A stretch of DNA of 49,351 nucleotides, from the NCBI GenBank assembly GCA_016281015.1, contig JAEEHS010000024.1:1-49351 (forward strand), written 5' to 3'. The notes under the pieces are model-generated. The model was not told the origin of the DNA. It did not search any database and was given only the letters and a program-made list of their open reading frames with translations. The translations under genes and the position numbers were made by a program. This DNA is from Bacteroidales bacterium (GTDB taxonomy: Bacteria; Bacteroidota; Bacteroidia; Bacteroidales; UBA932). Shown piece by piece: positions 11,132-20,121 of the stretch; the first letter of the stretch is position 1, and each line of letters begins with the position of its first letter.

Positions 11132-12996
11132 TGATTATGAAAAAGATTATGATACCGATGGTCCTCGTGACCGCCGCACTGACCCTGTCTTCCTGTGAAG
11201 ACTTCCTGACGAAAGCGCCGGAGACTACTCTTTCTCCTGCCACCTTCTTCTCTTCGGATGCGGAGCTGGAGCTCTGGACCAACAAGTTTTACAACGACAT
11301 TCTCCCGTCTCCTTCGTCCCTGGCCGAGCTCAACGCCGACGACAACGGTTCGTCGTCTTCGCTCTCGGGCATCCAGAAGGGTACGCTGACGCCCTCTTCC
11401 AAGTCTTGGGACGCGGATACCTGGAAGCCGCTGCGCAACATCAATTACATGCTGGAGAACAACAAGTGTACGGATCCCGCGATCAGGAACCGTTATGACG
11501 GCACAGCCTACTTCTTCCGCGCCTGGTTCTACTACCACAAGCTCCGCCAGTACGGAGACATTCCCTGGTACGACCATGTCATCGCTCCTACCGCTACCGA
11601 GGACCTGAACAAGCCCCGGGACCCGCGCGGTTATGTGGCCCTGAAAATCATGCAGGACCTCGACAAGGCATACCAGCTGCTTCCGGCGAAGTGGCCCACG
11701 GATACCGCCCGCTACCACGTCTCCAAGGATGCCGCATTGGCCCTCAAATCCCGTGTGGCCCTGTTTGAAGGCACTTTCCGGAAATACCATGCCGGCACGC
11801 CTTTCGTCCCGCAGGATGAGCAGACCTTCGAAGGAACCACCATCTCCTCCGAGTACTTCCTCCGTCAGGCGGCCGATGCTGCCGGAAAGCTCCTCGGTAC
11901 GCACAAGCTCTATACCGGGAATGCCCGGAAGATGGCCGAGAAGGCGACCGATGCGTCTTATCGGGAATTCTTCATCCTGGAGGATGCCGAGACGGACGAG
12001 ACCATCCTTTCGCGCCGTTACAGTGTGGACATCAAGGTCCGTCACGGACTCCAGTTCGACTTCAAGAACCAGCGCCGCTGCGCCAGCGCCCGCCTCGTCA
12101 ACCACTATCTCCAGGCTGACGGCACGCCGATCCAGGACCGTGCCGGTTGGGAAACGCTCGGCTACTATGATGTCTTCCAGAACAGGGATCCCCGCATGGC
12201 CCAGACCCTGCACGGACCCGGCTTCCGCAAAGTTGACAAAGATGCGGCCACCGGTCAGTATGTACTGGAACCGCTTTCGTGGGAATACAATTTCAACGGT
12301 TACCGCATTATCAAGTACATTTCCGACCTGAGCCATGATACGGCAACGACCTCGACGACCGATTTCCCGCTGATCCGTTATGCGGAAGTCCTTCTCAACT
12401 ATGCCGAGGCAAAGGCCGAGCTTGGCGAACTGACCGCCGACGACCTTTCCAAGACCATCAATGTCATCCGCGCCCGCGTGGGAATGCCCGGCCTTGATGC
12501 CGTCCCCACGACCGAGGATGCCCTCCTCTCGCAGTATTATCCCCATGCCAAGGGTGCCCAGAAGGCGGCCATCCTGGAAGTGAGGCGTGAAAGGGCCGTG
12601 GAACTGATTGCTGAAGGATTCCGTCAGTGGGACCTGCTCCGCTGGGGCGAAGGCGCTTCCCTGACGCCCAAGGCTACCGGAGGCTTCCAGGGTATTTACA
12701 TTGCGGCTGACGAGGTCGGAAAGGACATCGACCTCGACAAGGACGGCAAGGCGGACTTGTATCTCTATACGGGAACGAAGGGTTCCACCAAGGCTCCTTC
12801 TTCCAACCAGATCAAACTTGGCGACGGCTATACGCTGTCAAACGGAACGTCCGGCTACCTGACCTACTGGGCGGCGGAAGATTACGTGTGGAATGAAGGC
12901 CGCGACTACCTCTGGCCCATCCCTGCCGACCAGCGCACCATCACAGGGTTTGCCCTGAGCCAGAATCCCGGCTGGGATGACGGTCTAAGCCAGTAA
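11131..12996 (+). CDS. SusD/RagB family ligand-binding lipoprotein
   Basis: The 621-residue lipoprotein (lipobox LSSC, Cys22, followed by EDFL) has the classical SusD start (CEDFLTKAPETTLSPATFF) and a TPR-like helical body with YFFRAWFYYHKLRQYGDIPWYD and the late motif EVRRERAVELIAEGFRQWDLLRW. It forms the lid of the SusC channel and binds the substrate at the cell surface. Start ATG 11131 overlaps the susC stop by one base; an ATG at 11137 is an alternative. It is longer than the roughly 500-550 residues common in the family. The gene after it begins only three bases downstream. Confidence 0.95.
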   Translation: MIMKKIMIPMVLVTAALTLSSCEDFLTKAPETTLSPATFFSSDAELELWTNKFYNDILPSPSSLAELNADDNGSSSSLSGIQKGTLTPSSKSWDADTWKPLRNINYMLENNKCTDPAIRNRYDGTAYFFRAWFYYHKLRQYGDIPWYDHVIAPTATEDLNKPRDPRGYVALKIMQDLDKAYQLLPAKWPTDTARYHVSKDAALALKSRVALFEGTFRKYHAGTPFVPQDEQTFEGTTISSEYFLRQAADAAGKLLGTHKLYTGNARKMAEKATDASYREFFILEDAETDETILSRRYSVDIKVRHGLQFDFKNQRRCASARLVNHYLQADGTPIQDRAGWETLGYYDVFQNRDPRMAQTLHGPGFRKVDKDAATGQYVLEPLSWEYNFNGYRIIKYISDLSHDTATTSTTDFPLIRYAEVLLNYAEAKAELGELTADDLSKTINVIRARVGMPGLDAVPTTEDALLSQYYPHAKGAQKAAILEVRRERAVELIAEGFRQWDLLRWGEGASLTPKATGGFQGIYIAADEVGKDIDLDKDGKADLYLYTGTKGSTKAPSSNQIKLGDGYTLSNGTSGYLTYWAAEDYVWNEGRDYLWPIPADQRTITGFALSQNPGWDDGLSQ

Positions 12997-12999
12997 ATC

Positions 13000-15441
13000 A
13001 TGAAGAGATTCCTCAATATGACTTGTCTGATACTCCTCATGCTGCTGACCGCGGCATGCGGGGAGAAACAAAGTGCGGAAACGGGAGGGGCGCCGCTGAG
13101 CGTCTCTCCCATGACCGCGACTTTTGTGTCCCTCGGGGAGCAGAAGACCTTCTCGGTCACTTCCTCCACGGACTGGCTCGCCCGGAGCGACCAGTCCTGG
13201 CTGAGGATTGTCACGGCATCCGGAAAGGGTGGAGCCGAGGCGTCGAAGCTCATCGTTTCCGCCGAGGAGAACAAGACAACCGCCGAGCGCAGCGCTGTCC
13301 TGACCGTGTCGAATCTCGGGAAGGAGAGTCTTCGCCTTGAGATGAAGCAGCTTGCCGGCGACGGCAGCGCTGCAGTTGTGCGCGGCATCTCCACGGCAGA
13401 AGACCTTCTCGCCTTTGCCAAAGCGGTCAACGGCGAGGGCTCCGTCGCGCCCTATCTCGTAGATGGCGTGGTGAAAATCCTCAACGATATCGACTGCTCG
13501 TCCATCAAGCAGTGGATTCCGGCCGGGACAGAAGCCTCTCCGCTCTCTTACAGCATCGATGGTAACGGAAAAAGTCTCAAGAAGGTCAACTGGACGGTGG
13601 ATACGGACAAGTATCCCCATGCCGGATTGGTCGGATATGCCCGGAACATAACGATTTCGAGGCTCAATTTCGGCGAGGAAGGCAGCAAGGTGACGCTTCT
13701 GGGAAGCAGTGGCGGCAAAGTCCGCGCCGGCGGCGTCGTCGGTTACGGCCTTGGCCTGACCATGACGAAGGTGACCAACCATGCCGACATCGTCATGAGC
13801 GGCACGGCCTCCACCGGGAACAATCTCATTGTCGGCGGCCTTGTGGGCTACCAGGATAATGCCTCGCTTCTTGGAGGTGAATTGAAATCCACCCAGGGTT
13901 GCATCAACTACGGAGACGTCAGCGCAAGCGTCGTCGCCCGGGTCGGCGGTCTTGTCGGTTACAACTCCGGCACCATCACCAATTGTACCAACAACGGAAA
14001 GATTTCGGCGCAGAGTGACGCTTCTTTCGGCCCCGCCTGGCTCTGTTCCTACAACATGACCAAAGCGAACGTGACATCCAATTTCGGCTATGGCTATGTC
14101 GGGGATACGCCTGCGATGCATACAAATGCCATCTTCAACGGCGAAGCCGCGTACGACCTGGAAAATAACATCGTGGACTGGACCCAGGACGCCTATTACG
14201 ACTGGGATGAGCTGGAGACCATCCAGCTCCACAGCGGGGCGGTGTACCACCATTATTCCTTCAAGCATCTGCCCCGGCACATGCATGTCGTGGAAGTTGA
14301 CCTGAAGAATCCCGGCATTGAGATTACATCCGCGTTCGCCGGCGACATGGTCCCGAATCCAAACGGCAACGGCAACGGCAACAACGGCTTCAACAAGCGG
14401 GAGCTCCTGTCTCAGCTCTGTACCCGCAAGCGGGCGGAAGGGCAGAAGATTCTCGCAGGTGTAAACTGCTCTTTCTTCGACTCCAACGACGGAATTCCGC
14501 GTGGATTCCATGTGGAGGAAGGACGTCCCGTCTATATCAACAATCCGGATGTCGTCAGTGCGCTTAAGAATCATGTATGGGGATTTACGGTCTTTTCGGA
14601 CGGTACGGCCTCCTGCGGTGTCAAGCGTTTCAGCGGGAAAATGCGCCTCTCCGGAAAGGAATACAGCTACTACAGCATCAATGACACCCTCCTGCGGCAG
14701 ACGTCCGCGAAGTATGAGGCGAATCTTTATACTTCCCATTATGTCCAGGTGCCTTATCCGGCCTATCCGAAAATCGTGAACAACCTTGCGGCCAATGCCC
14801 TTTATGTCGTATGTGAATATACGGACGGGCCGATGACGGTCAATACCGGCTATGCCAAGGCACGGGTCGTCGATGTCCGTGACGGACGGTTCACGCCGCT
14901 TTCCACCCTTCCTTATTTCAGCGACAAGAATCGGGTAGGCATCGCCCTTTCCGGCAAGACAGCCGAGGCTTGGAGCGGCATCAAGGCGGGGGATACTGTC
15001 GAACTCAAATGCGACATTTCCATCGACGGGGATGCGTCAAAACCGATTCTGACGCTGGATTCCACGATGTATCAATTGATGTCAAATGGCGCCGATGGAT
15101 CCAATACGCCCGCGTCGTCCGAGGCATCTCTTTACACAAAATACGATCCCATGACATTCCCGGTCGTGAGCGCTGACCGCAGCAAAGTCTGGCTTGTCGA
15201 AATCGACGGCCGTCAGATTTCGCCTTCCTGGTACTCTCTCGGGGTCAAAAGCTATGAGATATACCGTATCGGAAAGAAGCTCGGCGGAGCGTGGCTGACC
15301 CGGATGGACGGGGGCGGATCCTCTTCCATGTGGGTATGGAACCCTTCCCTCGGCCGGGGCGGCATCGTAAGCCGTCCCTGCGACAGCAAGGGCGAACGCA
15401 GCTGCATGACTTATGTTCTCGTCAGAGAAAAACAACAATAA
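13000..15441 (+). CDS. BACON-domain lipoprotein with GLUG-like repeats and a NAGPA-type phosphodiester glycosidase domain
   Basis: The 813-residue lipoprotein (Cys20, LTAAC) has a BACON domain at about residues 32-112. A GLUG-like module follows at about 125-370 (ISTAEDLLAFAKAVN, ILNDIDCSSIKQW, repeated VGGLVGY). The C-terminal NAGPA/DUF2233 domain is at about 420-810. That domain carries GVNCSFFDSNDGIPRGFHVE and the signature RMDGGGSSSMW. The family includes the lysosomal uncovering enzyme, which cleaves GlcNAc from a GlcNAc-1-phosphodiester. I infer a surface phosphodiester glycosidase. A flexible NPNGNGNGNNG stretch encoded by hexamer repeats (near 14362) interrupts the enzyme domain. It follows susD by three bases. 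Confidence 0.85.
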   Translation: MKRFLNMTCLILLMLLTAACGEKQSAETGGAPLSVSPMTATFVSLGEQKTFSVTSSTDWLARSDQSWLRIVTASGKGGAEASKLIVSAEENKTTAERSAVLTVSNLGKESLRLEMKQLAGDGSAAVVRGISTAEDLLAFAKAVNGEGSVAPYLVDGVVKILNDIDCSSIKQWIPAGTEASPLSYSIDGNGKSLKKVNWTVDTDKYPHAGLVGYARNITISRLNFGEEGSKVTLLGSSGGKVRAGGVVGYGLGLTMTKVTNHADIVMSGTASTGNNLIVGGLVGYQDNASLLGGELKSTQGCINYGDVSASVVARVGGLVGYNSGTITNCTNNGKISAQSDASFGPAWLCSYNMTKANVTSNFGYGYVGDTPAMHTNAIFNGEAAYDLENNIVDWTQDAYYDWDELETIQLHSGAVYHHYSFKHLPRHMHVVEVDLKNPGIEITSAFAGDMVPNPNGNGNGNNGFNKRELLSQLCTRKRAEGQKILAGVNCSFFDSNDGIPRGFHVEEGRPVYINNPDVVSALKNHVWGFTVFSDGTASCGVKRFSGKMRLSGKEYSYYSINDTLLRQTSAKYEANLYTSHYVQVPYPAYPKIVNNLAANALYVVCEYTDGPMTVNTGYAKARVVDVRDGRFTPLSTLPYFSDKNRVGIALSGKTAEAWSGIKAGDTVELKCDISIDGDASKPILTLDSTMYQLMSNGADGSNTPASSEASLYTKYDPMTFPVVSADRSKVWLVEIDGRQISPSWYSLGVKSYEIYRIGKKLGGAWLTRMDGGGSSSMWVWNPSLGRGGIVSRPCDSKGERSCMTYVLVREKQQ

Positions 15442-15453
15442 ACCTTATACATT

Positions 15454-17139
15454 ATGAAGACACTCAAAACTATCTCGGCGGTGCTCCTCGGAGCCGTGGT
15501 CGTGCTCTCCTGCAGCAAAAAGCAGGAGGTCCAATATACCATCACCGTCGATCGGGAGGCCATAACGGACCTGCCCGCCCAAAACCCCGGTGTGGAAGCG
15601 CTGGTCATCACGACAGACGCTCCCTCCTGGATTCTCACCGCACCCGACTGGGTGACTCCTGATGCGACATACGGTCCAGGCAACGGACAGAGCACCATCG
15701 TGTCGCTGACCATCGCCTCCAATTACAAGAACGAGGCGACGGAAACCAGCCCCCGTAGTGGAGAAATCAAGATTTCCGGTGGCCGTTCTTCCGTATCCGT
15801 TCCCATCAACCAGCTGGGTCACAAGGCGGTGATCGACCCGAGCAGCAGCATCGGCGGCATTCCTGACCTCAAGGAATTCCTGGATTTCGTCGAGGTGATC
15901 AATAACGGTGAAGCCCCCGTGCGCTGGATGAACGACAAGTTCGAAGTTGAGTTGAAGGCGGACCTCGACCTGTCGAGCGTCACCGACTGGACGCCGATCG
16001 GCAATGTCGAGTCCACCGGCAACGCCAACAATAGCAGTTCGCCCAAGGGCAATTACTTTGGCTTTGTCTTTGACGGCGGCGGCCATACCATCCGGAACTT
16101 CAAGGCGACCAAGACGCTCGCTGAAGGACAGACCTGGGGCCTTTTCGGCTACATCTACAATGCCACCATCAAGAATCTCAATCTGGAGGCTGAGGTCAAT
16201 CTCTCCGCCAGCGGTGAGGCGGATGCCGGCGTTCTCGTAGGAACGGCCAACAGCTCGACCATCGAGAATGTCAAAGTCAACGCAAAAATCACCTCTACGG
16301 GTACCAGCAGCACCAAGCGCTTCGCCGTCGGCGGTATCGCCGGCTTCCTCTTCTCGACCTTCAATTCCGAAGAGGGCATTGCCAAGGATACCTTCGTCAA
16401 GAACTGCGAGGTGACGGCCGAAGTGAGCATGGACTGCGGTTCCAATGCCGCAGCCGGTGCTACCGGCGTGATGTACGGCGGTATCGCAGCATTCTCGACC
16501 AACGCCAAGAATGATTCCCGCATCCACATCGAGAACTGCGTCAACAACGGTACCATGACTGTCAAAGTCGGTCGCTGCAGCGGTATCTGCCCGACGGCCA
16601 ACTATGGCACGTACATGGAACACTGCACGAACAACGCATCCCAGTTCAATACCATCGAGAACGGTCGTATCGGCCAGATTTGCTGCAACCTGAGCGCCCA
16701 GAGCCATTTGCTGGACTGCGTCAATACCGGTGATGTGACGACGACGGATGCGGCGACGCGTACCGGTGCGCTTGTTTCCCTCGTCGGCGACAATACCGCG
16801 TATATCGAGGGCGGAGAGCGGACGGCCAATACCGGAACCATTCTCGGCGGCGATCCGAATTACCTGGGCCTGATCTGCGGATACAACAACAAATTCGACC
16901 ACATCAGCGACCTTGTCCTCAGCGGACGCATTGGACTCTACAAAGCCGACGGCAACCATGAGATGTATCCGGTCAATTCCGGCAATGTCATGGAGTATAT
17001 CGGCAATCTGAACAAGGATTACGCGGACAAGGTGACGAACATCACCTATATCAGCCCTTCCGGTGAACCTGAGCCCGAGACTCCCAAGGCGGGAGGCAGC
17101 ATCAAGGACCTGGATCCCGTCAACGATACTTGGAACTAA
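15454..17139 (+). CDS. Surface lipoprotein with BACON-like and GLUG-type beta-helix repeats
   Basis: This 561-residue lipoprotein (lipobox VLSC, Cys20) has a beta-sandwich of BACON or similar type at about residues 28-125, a linker with the module GIPDLKEFLDFVEVINNG, LKADLDLSSVTDW, and then GLUG-like repeats to about 480 (GGIAGFLFSTFN, ENCVNNGTMTVKVGRCSGI, EHCTNNASQ). No catalytic motif is visible, so it is probably a binding or display protein outside the cell. It follows the NAGPA-type enzyme by 12 bases and the next gene starts about 4 bases after it. It shares its module with four other proteins of the locus. Confidence 0.8.
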   Translation: MKTLKTISAVLLGAVVVLSCSKKQEVQYTITVDREAITDLPAQNPGVEALVITTDAPSWILTAPDWVTPDATYGPGNGQSTIVSLTIASNYKNEATETSPRSGEIKISGGRSSVSVPINQLGHKAVIDPSSSIGGIPDLKEFLDFVEVINNGEAPVRWMNDKFEVELKADLDLSSVTDWTPIGNVESTGNANNSSSPKGNYFGFVFDGGGHTIRNFKATKTLAEGQTWGLFGYIYNATIKNLNLEAEVNLSASGEADAGVLVGTANSSTIENVKVNAKITSTGTSSTKRFAVGGIAGFLFSTFNSEEGIAKDTFVKNCEVTAEVSMDCGSNAAAGATGVMYGGIAAFSTNAKNDSRIHIENCVNNGTMTVKVGRCSGICPTANYGTYMEHCTNNASQFNTIENGRIGQICCNLSAQSHLLDCVNTGDVTTTDAATRTGALVSLVGDNTAYIEGGERTANTGTILGGDPNYLGLICGYNNKFDHISDLVLSGRIGLYKADGNHEMYPVNSGNVMEYIGNLNKDYADKVTNITYISPSGEPEPETPKAGGSIKDLDPVNDTWN

Positions 17140-17143
17140 AAAG

Positions 17144-19162
17144 ATGGACGATATGAAAAAATATACGATTATAGCCGCTATGGCGGCAGCGCTTCTCTCC
17201 GTTGGCTGCGCCAAGGAGCAGACACTCCCCGACGAGGGAACCGTCCTCAAAGCCTCTCTCTCCGCTCTGACGAAAGCCTCGATTGACGGGGTGAAAGTCA
17301 GTTGGAGCGAAGGCGATGCCATCAATGTCAACGGCAGCAAATCTTCGGCGCTTGCCGAGGCTGCTGCTACGGCCGAGTTCGAATTCCGTTCGGCCCTTAC
17401 CGCACCTTACAAAGCGGTGTATCCGTCCTCCATCTACAAGAATGAGACGACGGTGACCCTTCCGGGAATCCTGGATGCCGAAACATTCAATATCGCCCTC
17501 GGCGGTTATACCGAGAGCGGCGACGAGATTTCTTTCCAGGCCCTTACGGCTTTCCTGAAAATCAGCCTGACCGGAGCTGAGACCACGACGCTTCGTGACA
17601 TTACGCTCAAAGGTCTCGGCGGCGAGCAGCTCTGCGGTAACTTCACCATCAGCTATCCCGCTCTCACGCTTGCCGGCGCCTCTTCGGCAGAAGCCGACCA
17701 GGTGGTCAAAGTCAGTGTGAACAAGGCCCTCTCCGCGACCCCTCTCGTGGTTTATATCCCGATTCCCGCCGGCAGCTATGCCTCCGGTTATCAGGTCGAA
17801 TTCACCGACGTTGACGGCAAGATCATGCGCCAGAGCGTCTCCGCCCGCACCGTCAAGGCCGGCGAGCTTCGCGAAATGCCGGCGCTCGCCTATGAGCCGA
17901 ATGTCGCCGAAGACCCGAATATCGGCGGTATCCCCGACGCCAAGGAACTTGCCGACTTTGCTGCGGCCGTCAACGAAGGCCATTCCATCAGCCGCTGGAT
18001 CAACAACTCCACCGGTGCGGTGGAACTCCTTGCCGATATCGACTGCTCCTCCATCACCAGCTGGCAGCCGATCGGCGCTTGCACGATGACTGCCTGGACG
18101 CATGTGAACCTTACCGTCAGCGGCAATCCTTTCGTGGGCACCTTCGACGGAAAGAATCACGTGATCAAGAATCTCAAGATGTCCTTCAACACCTCCGGCA
18201 GCTGGGGCGCATACGGCTTCTTCGGTTGCATCGGAGACAATTCTGTCGTGAAGAACATTACCTTCGACGAGAGCTGCTCGATGACTATCACCGCTGCCTT
18301 TGGCGGAGCTTTCGGTATGCTGGCCGGACTGGTCCAGGGTGCCACCATCGACAATATCACCAACAAGGCTACCATTAACGGCGGCGCTACCGATGCTCTC
18401 GCAAACGGTGCGAACGGTCGCTGCACGATTGGCGGAATCGTCGGTGAAGTCCATCCTTCAGAGGCGTCTGCGTCTCTGTCCAAACTTCATAACTACGGAC
18501 AGGTTGGCGATGCCGAGGCTATCTTCGACGCGAGAAATAACAAGCAGACAGGCGCAAATGCTGTCCAGATCGGCGGCATTGCCGGCTTCTCCACCAATAC
18601 GAACAATGAAACAAGTGTGGGCTTTACCGACTGTATCAACGACGGAGACATCTATTCCAACGCAGGCCGTGCTTCCGGTATCGTAGCTGCCAGCAACCGC
18701 TACACGCTGCTGAAGAACTGCACCAATAACGGTAATCAGACCAACTCGTTCAGCGGGAATTGCCGTCTTGCCAACATTACCTGTATTGCGGGTGTCGGTT
18801 CCGCTCTGGAAAATGTCTGCAACAAGGGTAATCTCATCGCTCCTGCTGCAGCTTCTGCCGCCGGTGTCCTGTGCCTTGTGAATGACGACACCGTGTCCCT
18901 CACCGACTGTAGCAGCATCGGGGCAACCATCGTGTGCACAGGCTTCGACATTGAAAACAATAAGACCACTTATGCAGGCGCCCTGTACGGCCAGTGCAAG
19001 AAGAACAACGCAGTCTTCTCCGGATGCTCCGTAAGCGGTAAGGTTGGCAAGAGCGTGGATAATCTCCTCACCCTCACGGCCGACAACTACTTCCCGTTCG
19101 TCGGTGAGGCCTACACAAACAATGCTTCAATCTCGAAGACAAACATCAAGTTCGCTGAATGA
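17144..19162 (+). CDS. Lipoprotein with fimbrillin-like N-terminus and GLUG-type repeats
   Basis: The product (672 residues from the ATG at 17144; an ATG at 17153 is equally plausible) has the lipobox LLSVGC. Residues about 25-265 resemble the fimbrillin/Mfa-like family (LKASLSALTKASIDGVKVSWSEGDAINV). The rest has the module GGIPDAKELADFAAAVNEG, LLADIDCSSITSW and GLUG-like repeats (GGIAGFSTNTNN, FTDCINDGDIYSNAGRASGI). No enzyme motif is seen. Its last about 90 residues are nearly the same as those of the protein at 20118 (ATIVCTG, TYAGALYG, VFSGCSVSGKVG, DNLLTLTA), pointing to duplication. The stop overlaps the next start as ATGA. Confidence 0.8.
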   Translation: MDDMKKYTIIAAMAAALLSVGCAKEQTLPDEGTVLKASLSALTKASIDGVKVSWSEGDAINVNGSKSSALAEAAATAEFEFRSALTAPYKAVYPSSIYKNETTVTLPGILDAETFNIALGGYTESGDEISFQALTAFLKISLTGAETTTLRDITLKGLGGEQLCGNFTISYPALTLAGASSAEADQVVKVSVNKALSATPLVVYIPIPAGSYASGYQVEFTDVDGKIMRQSVSARTVKAGELREMPALAYEPNVAEDPNIGGIPDAKELADFAAAVNEGHSISRWINNSTGAVELLADIDCSSITSWQPIGACTMTAWTHVNLTVSGNPFVGTFDGKNHVIKNLKMSFNTSGSWGAYGFFGCIGDNSVVKNITFDESCSMTITAAFGGAFGMLAGLVQGATIDNITNKATINGGATDALANGANGRCTIGGIVGEVHPSEASASLSKLHNYGQVGDAEAIFDARNNKQTGANAVQIGGIAGFSTNTNNETSVGFTDCINDGDIYSNAGRASGIVAASNRYTLLKNCTNNGNQTNSFSGNCRLANITCIAGVGSALENVCNKGNLIAPAAASAAGVLCLVNDDTVSLTDCSSIGATIVCTGFDIENNKTTYAGALYGQCKKNNAVFSGCSVSGKVGKSVDNLLTLTADNYFPFVGEAYTNNASISKTNIKFAE

Positions 19163-20121
19163 AACGACTGATTACGCTTGTGCTTGTATTTCTTTCCCTT
19201 TCCTGCCTGGCCCGCGGGAAAGGGAAGGAAATCAAGCTTCTGTACTGGAACATCCAGAACGGAATGTGGCACGACCAGGGGAACAACTACGACGCCTTCG
19301 TGGAGTATGTGAAAAGCCTCGATCCGGACATCTGCGTCTGGGCCGAGGCCGAATCGCGTTATATCACAGACACGGGCGTTAAGATGAAAATTCCGGAAGA
19401 TCAGTATCTTCCCTGGAACTGGGACATCCTGGCTGCGCGCTACGGCCACCCGTACACCCTCATCGCCGGCAAACGGGACACTTTCCCGCAGGTCATCACC
19501 TCGAAGTATCCCCTCAAGATCGTCAAACGCATCACGGGCAACGGGGAGGACATCATCGTCGTCCATGGGGCCGGCTGGGCCCGGGTTGACCTCGGCAAGG
19601 GACAGGAACTGAACCTCGTGACCCTCCACACCTGGCCGCAGAAATATGCCTATCTGGCCGAAGACCAGAAGGCGTCCGCGGCCGCGCAGGGCGGGGATGC
19701 GTTCCGTGCCCGGGAAATCCAGTACATCTGCGAACAGACCATCGCGACCGTTCCCGGTGCCGAAAGGCAGCTCTGGCTCATGTGCGGCGACTTCAACGCC
19801 ATCTCTTCCGTGGACAATGCCGAGTACCGGCGGGACCCTTCCGACAAGGTTTTCCTGGTCCATGACTATGTCCGGGGAAATACCCCGTACATCGATGTGA
19901 TCGAACGCTTCTATCCGGGGCAGTTCATGAAGAGCACTTTCTCCGGACGGCGGATCGACATGGTCTATGTCACGCCGGCGCTGTATGGAAAGATTACTTC
20001 CGCCGCGCCCCTGTACGAAGGCTTCGCCGCCTCGCAGCGGGACCCCCGCGAAGGAGTGCTCCACACCTTCTGCCATCCTTCCGACCATTATCCGATATGG
20101 CTTAGTTTTAGAATCAAATGA
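19159..20121 (+). CDS. Secreted EEP-family phosphoesterase
   Basis: This 320-residue protein has a signal peptide with a possible lipobox (LSLSC, Cys16) and a stand-alone EEP domain. The motifs YWNIQNGMW, CVWAEAES, GDFNAISS, RRIDMVYV and SDHYPIW supply the metal-binding and catalytic Asn, Glu, Asp and His residues of the DNase I/sphingomyelinase/inositol phosphatase fold. It is close to the EEP part of the lipoprotein at 5135: both contain NIQNGMW-DQG-NYD-F and PD-CVW-EAE. It probably acts outside the inner membrane on a phosphodiester or phosphomonoester. Both ends overlap neighbours by four bases, so it belongs to the same operon. Nuclease activity cannot be excluded. Confidence 0.88.
   Translation: MKRLITLVLVFLSLSCLARGKGKEIKLLYWNIQNGMWHDQGNNYDAFVEYVKSLDPDICVWAEAESRYITDTGVKMKIPEDQYLPWNWDILAARYGHPYTLIAGKRDTFPQVITSKYPLKIVKRITGNGEDIIVVHGAGWARVDLGKGQELNLVTLHTWPQKYAYLAEDQKASAAAQGGDAFRAREIQYICEQTIATVPGAERQLWLMCGDFNAISSVDNAEYRRDPSDKVFLVHDYVRGNTPYIDVIERFYPGQFMKSTFSGRRIDMVYVTPALYGKITSAAPLYEGFAASQRDPREGVLHTFCHPSDHYPIWLSFRIK

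Noticed and set aside
17063..17143. Extended N-terminus of the fimbrillin-like lipoprotein
   Set aside because: It would overlap the previous gene by 77 bases and put the lipoprotein signal in mid-protein.
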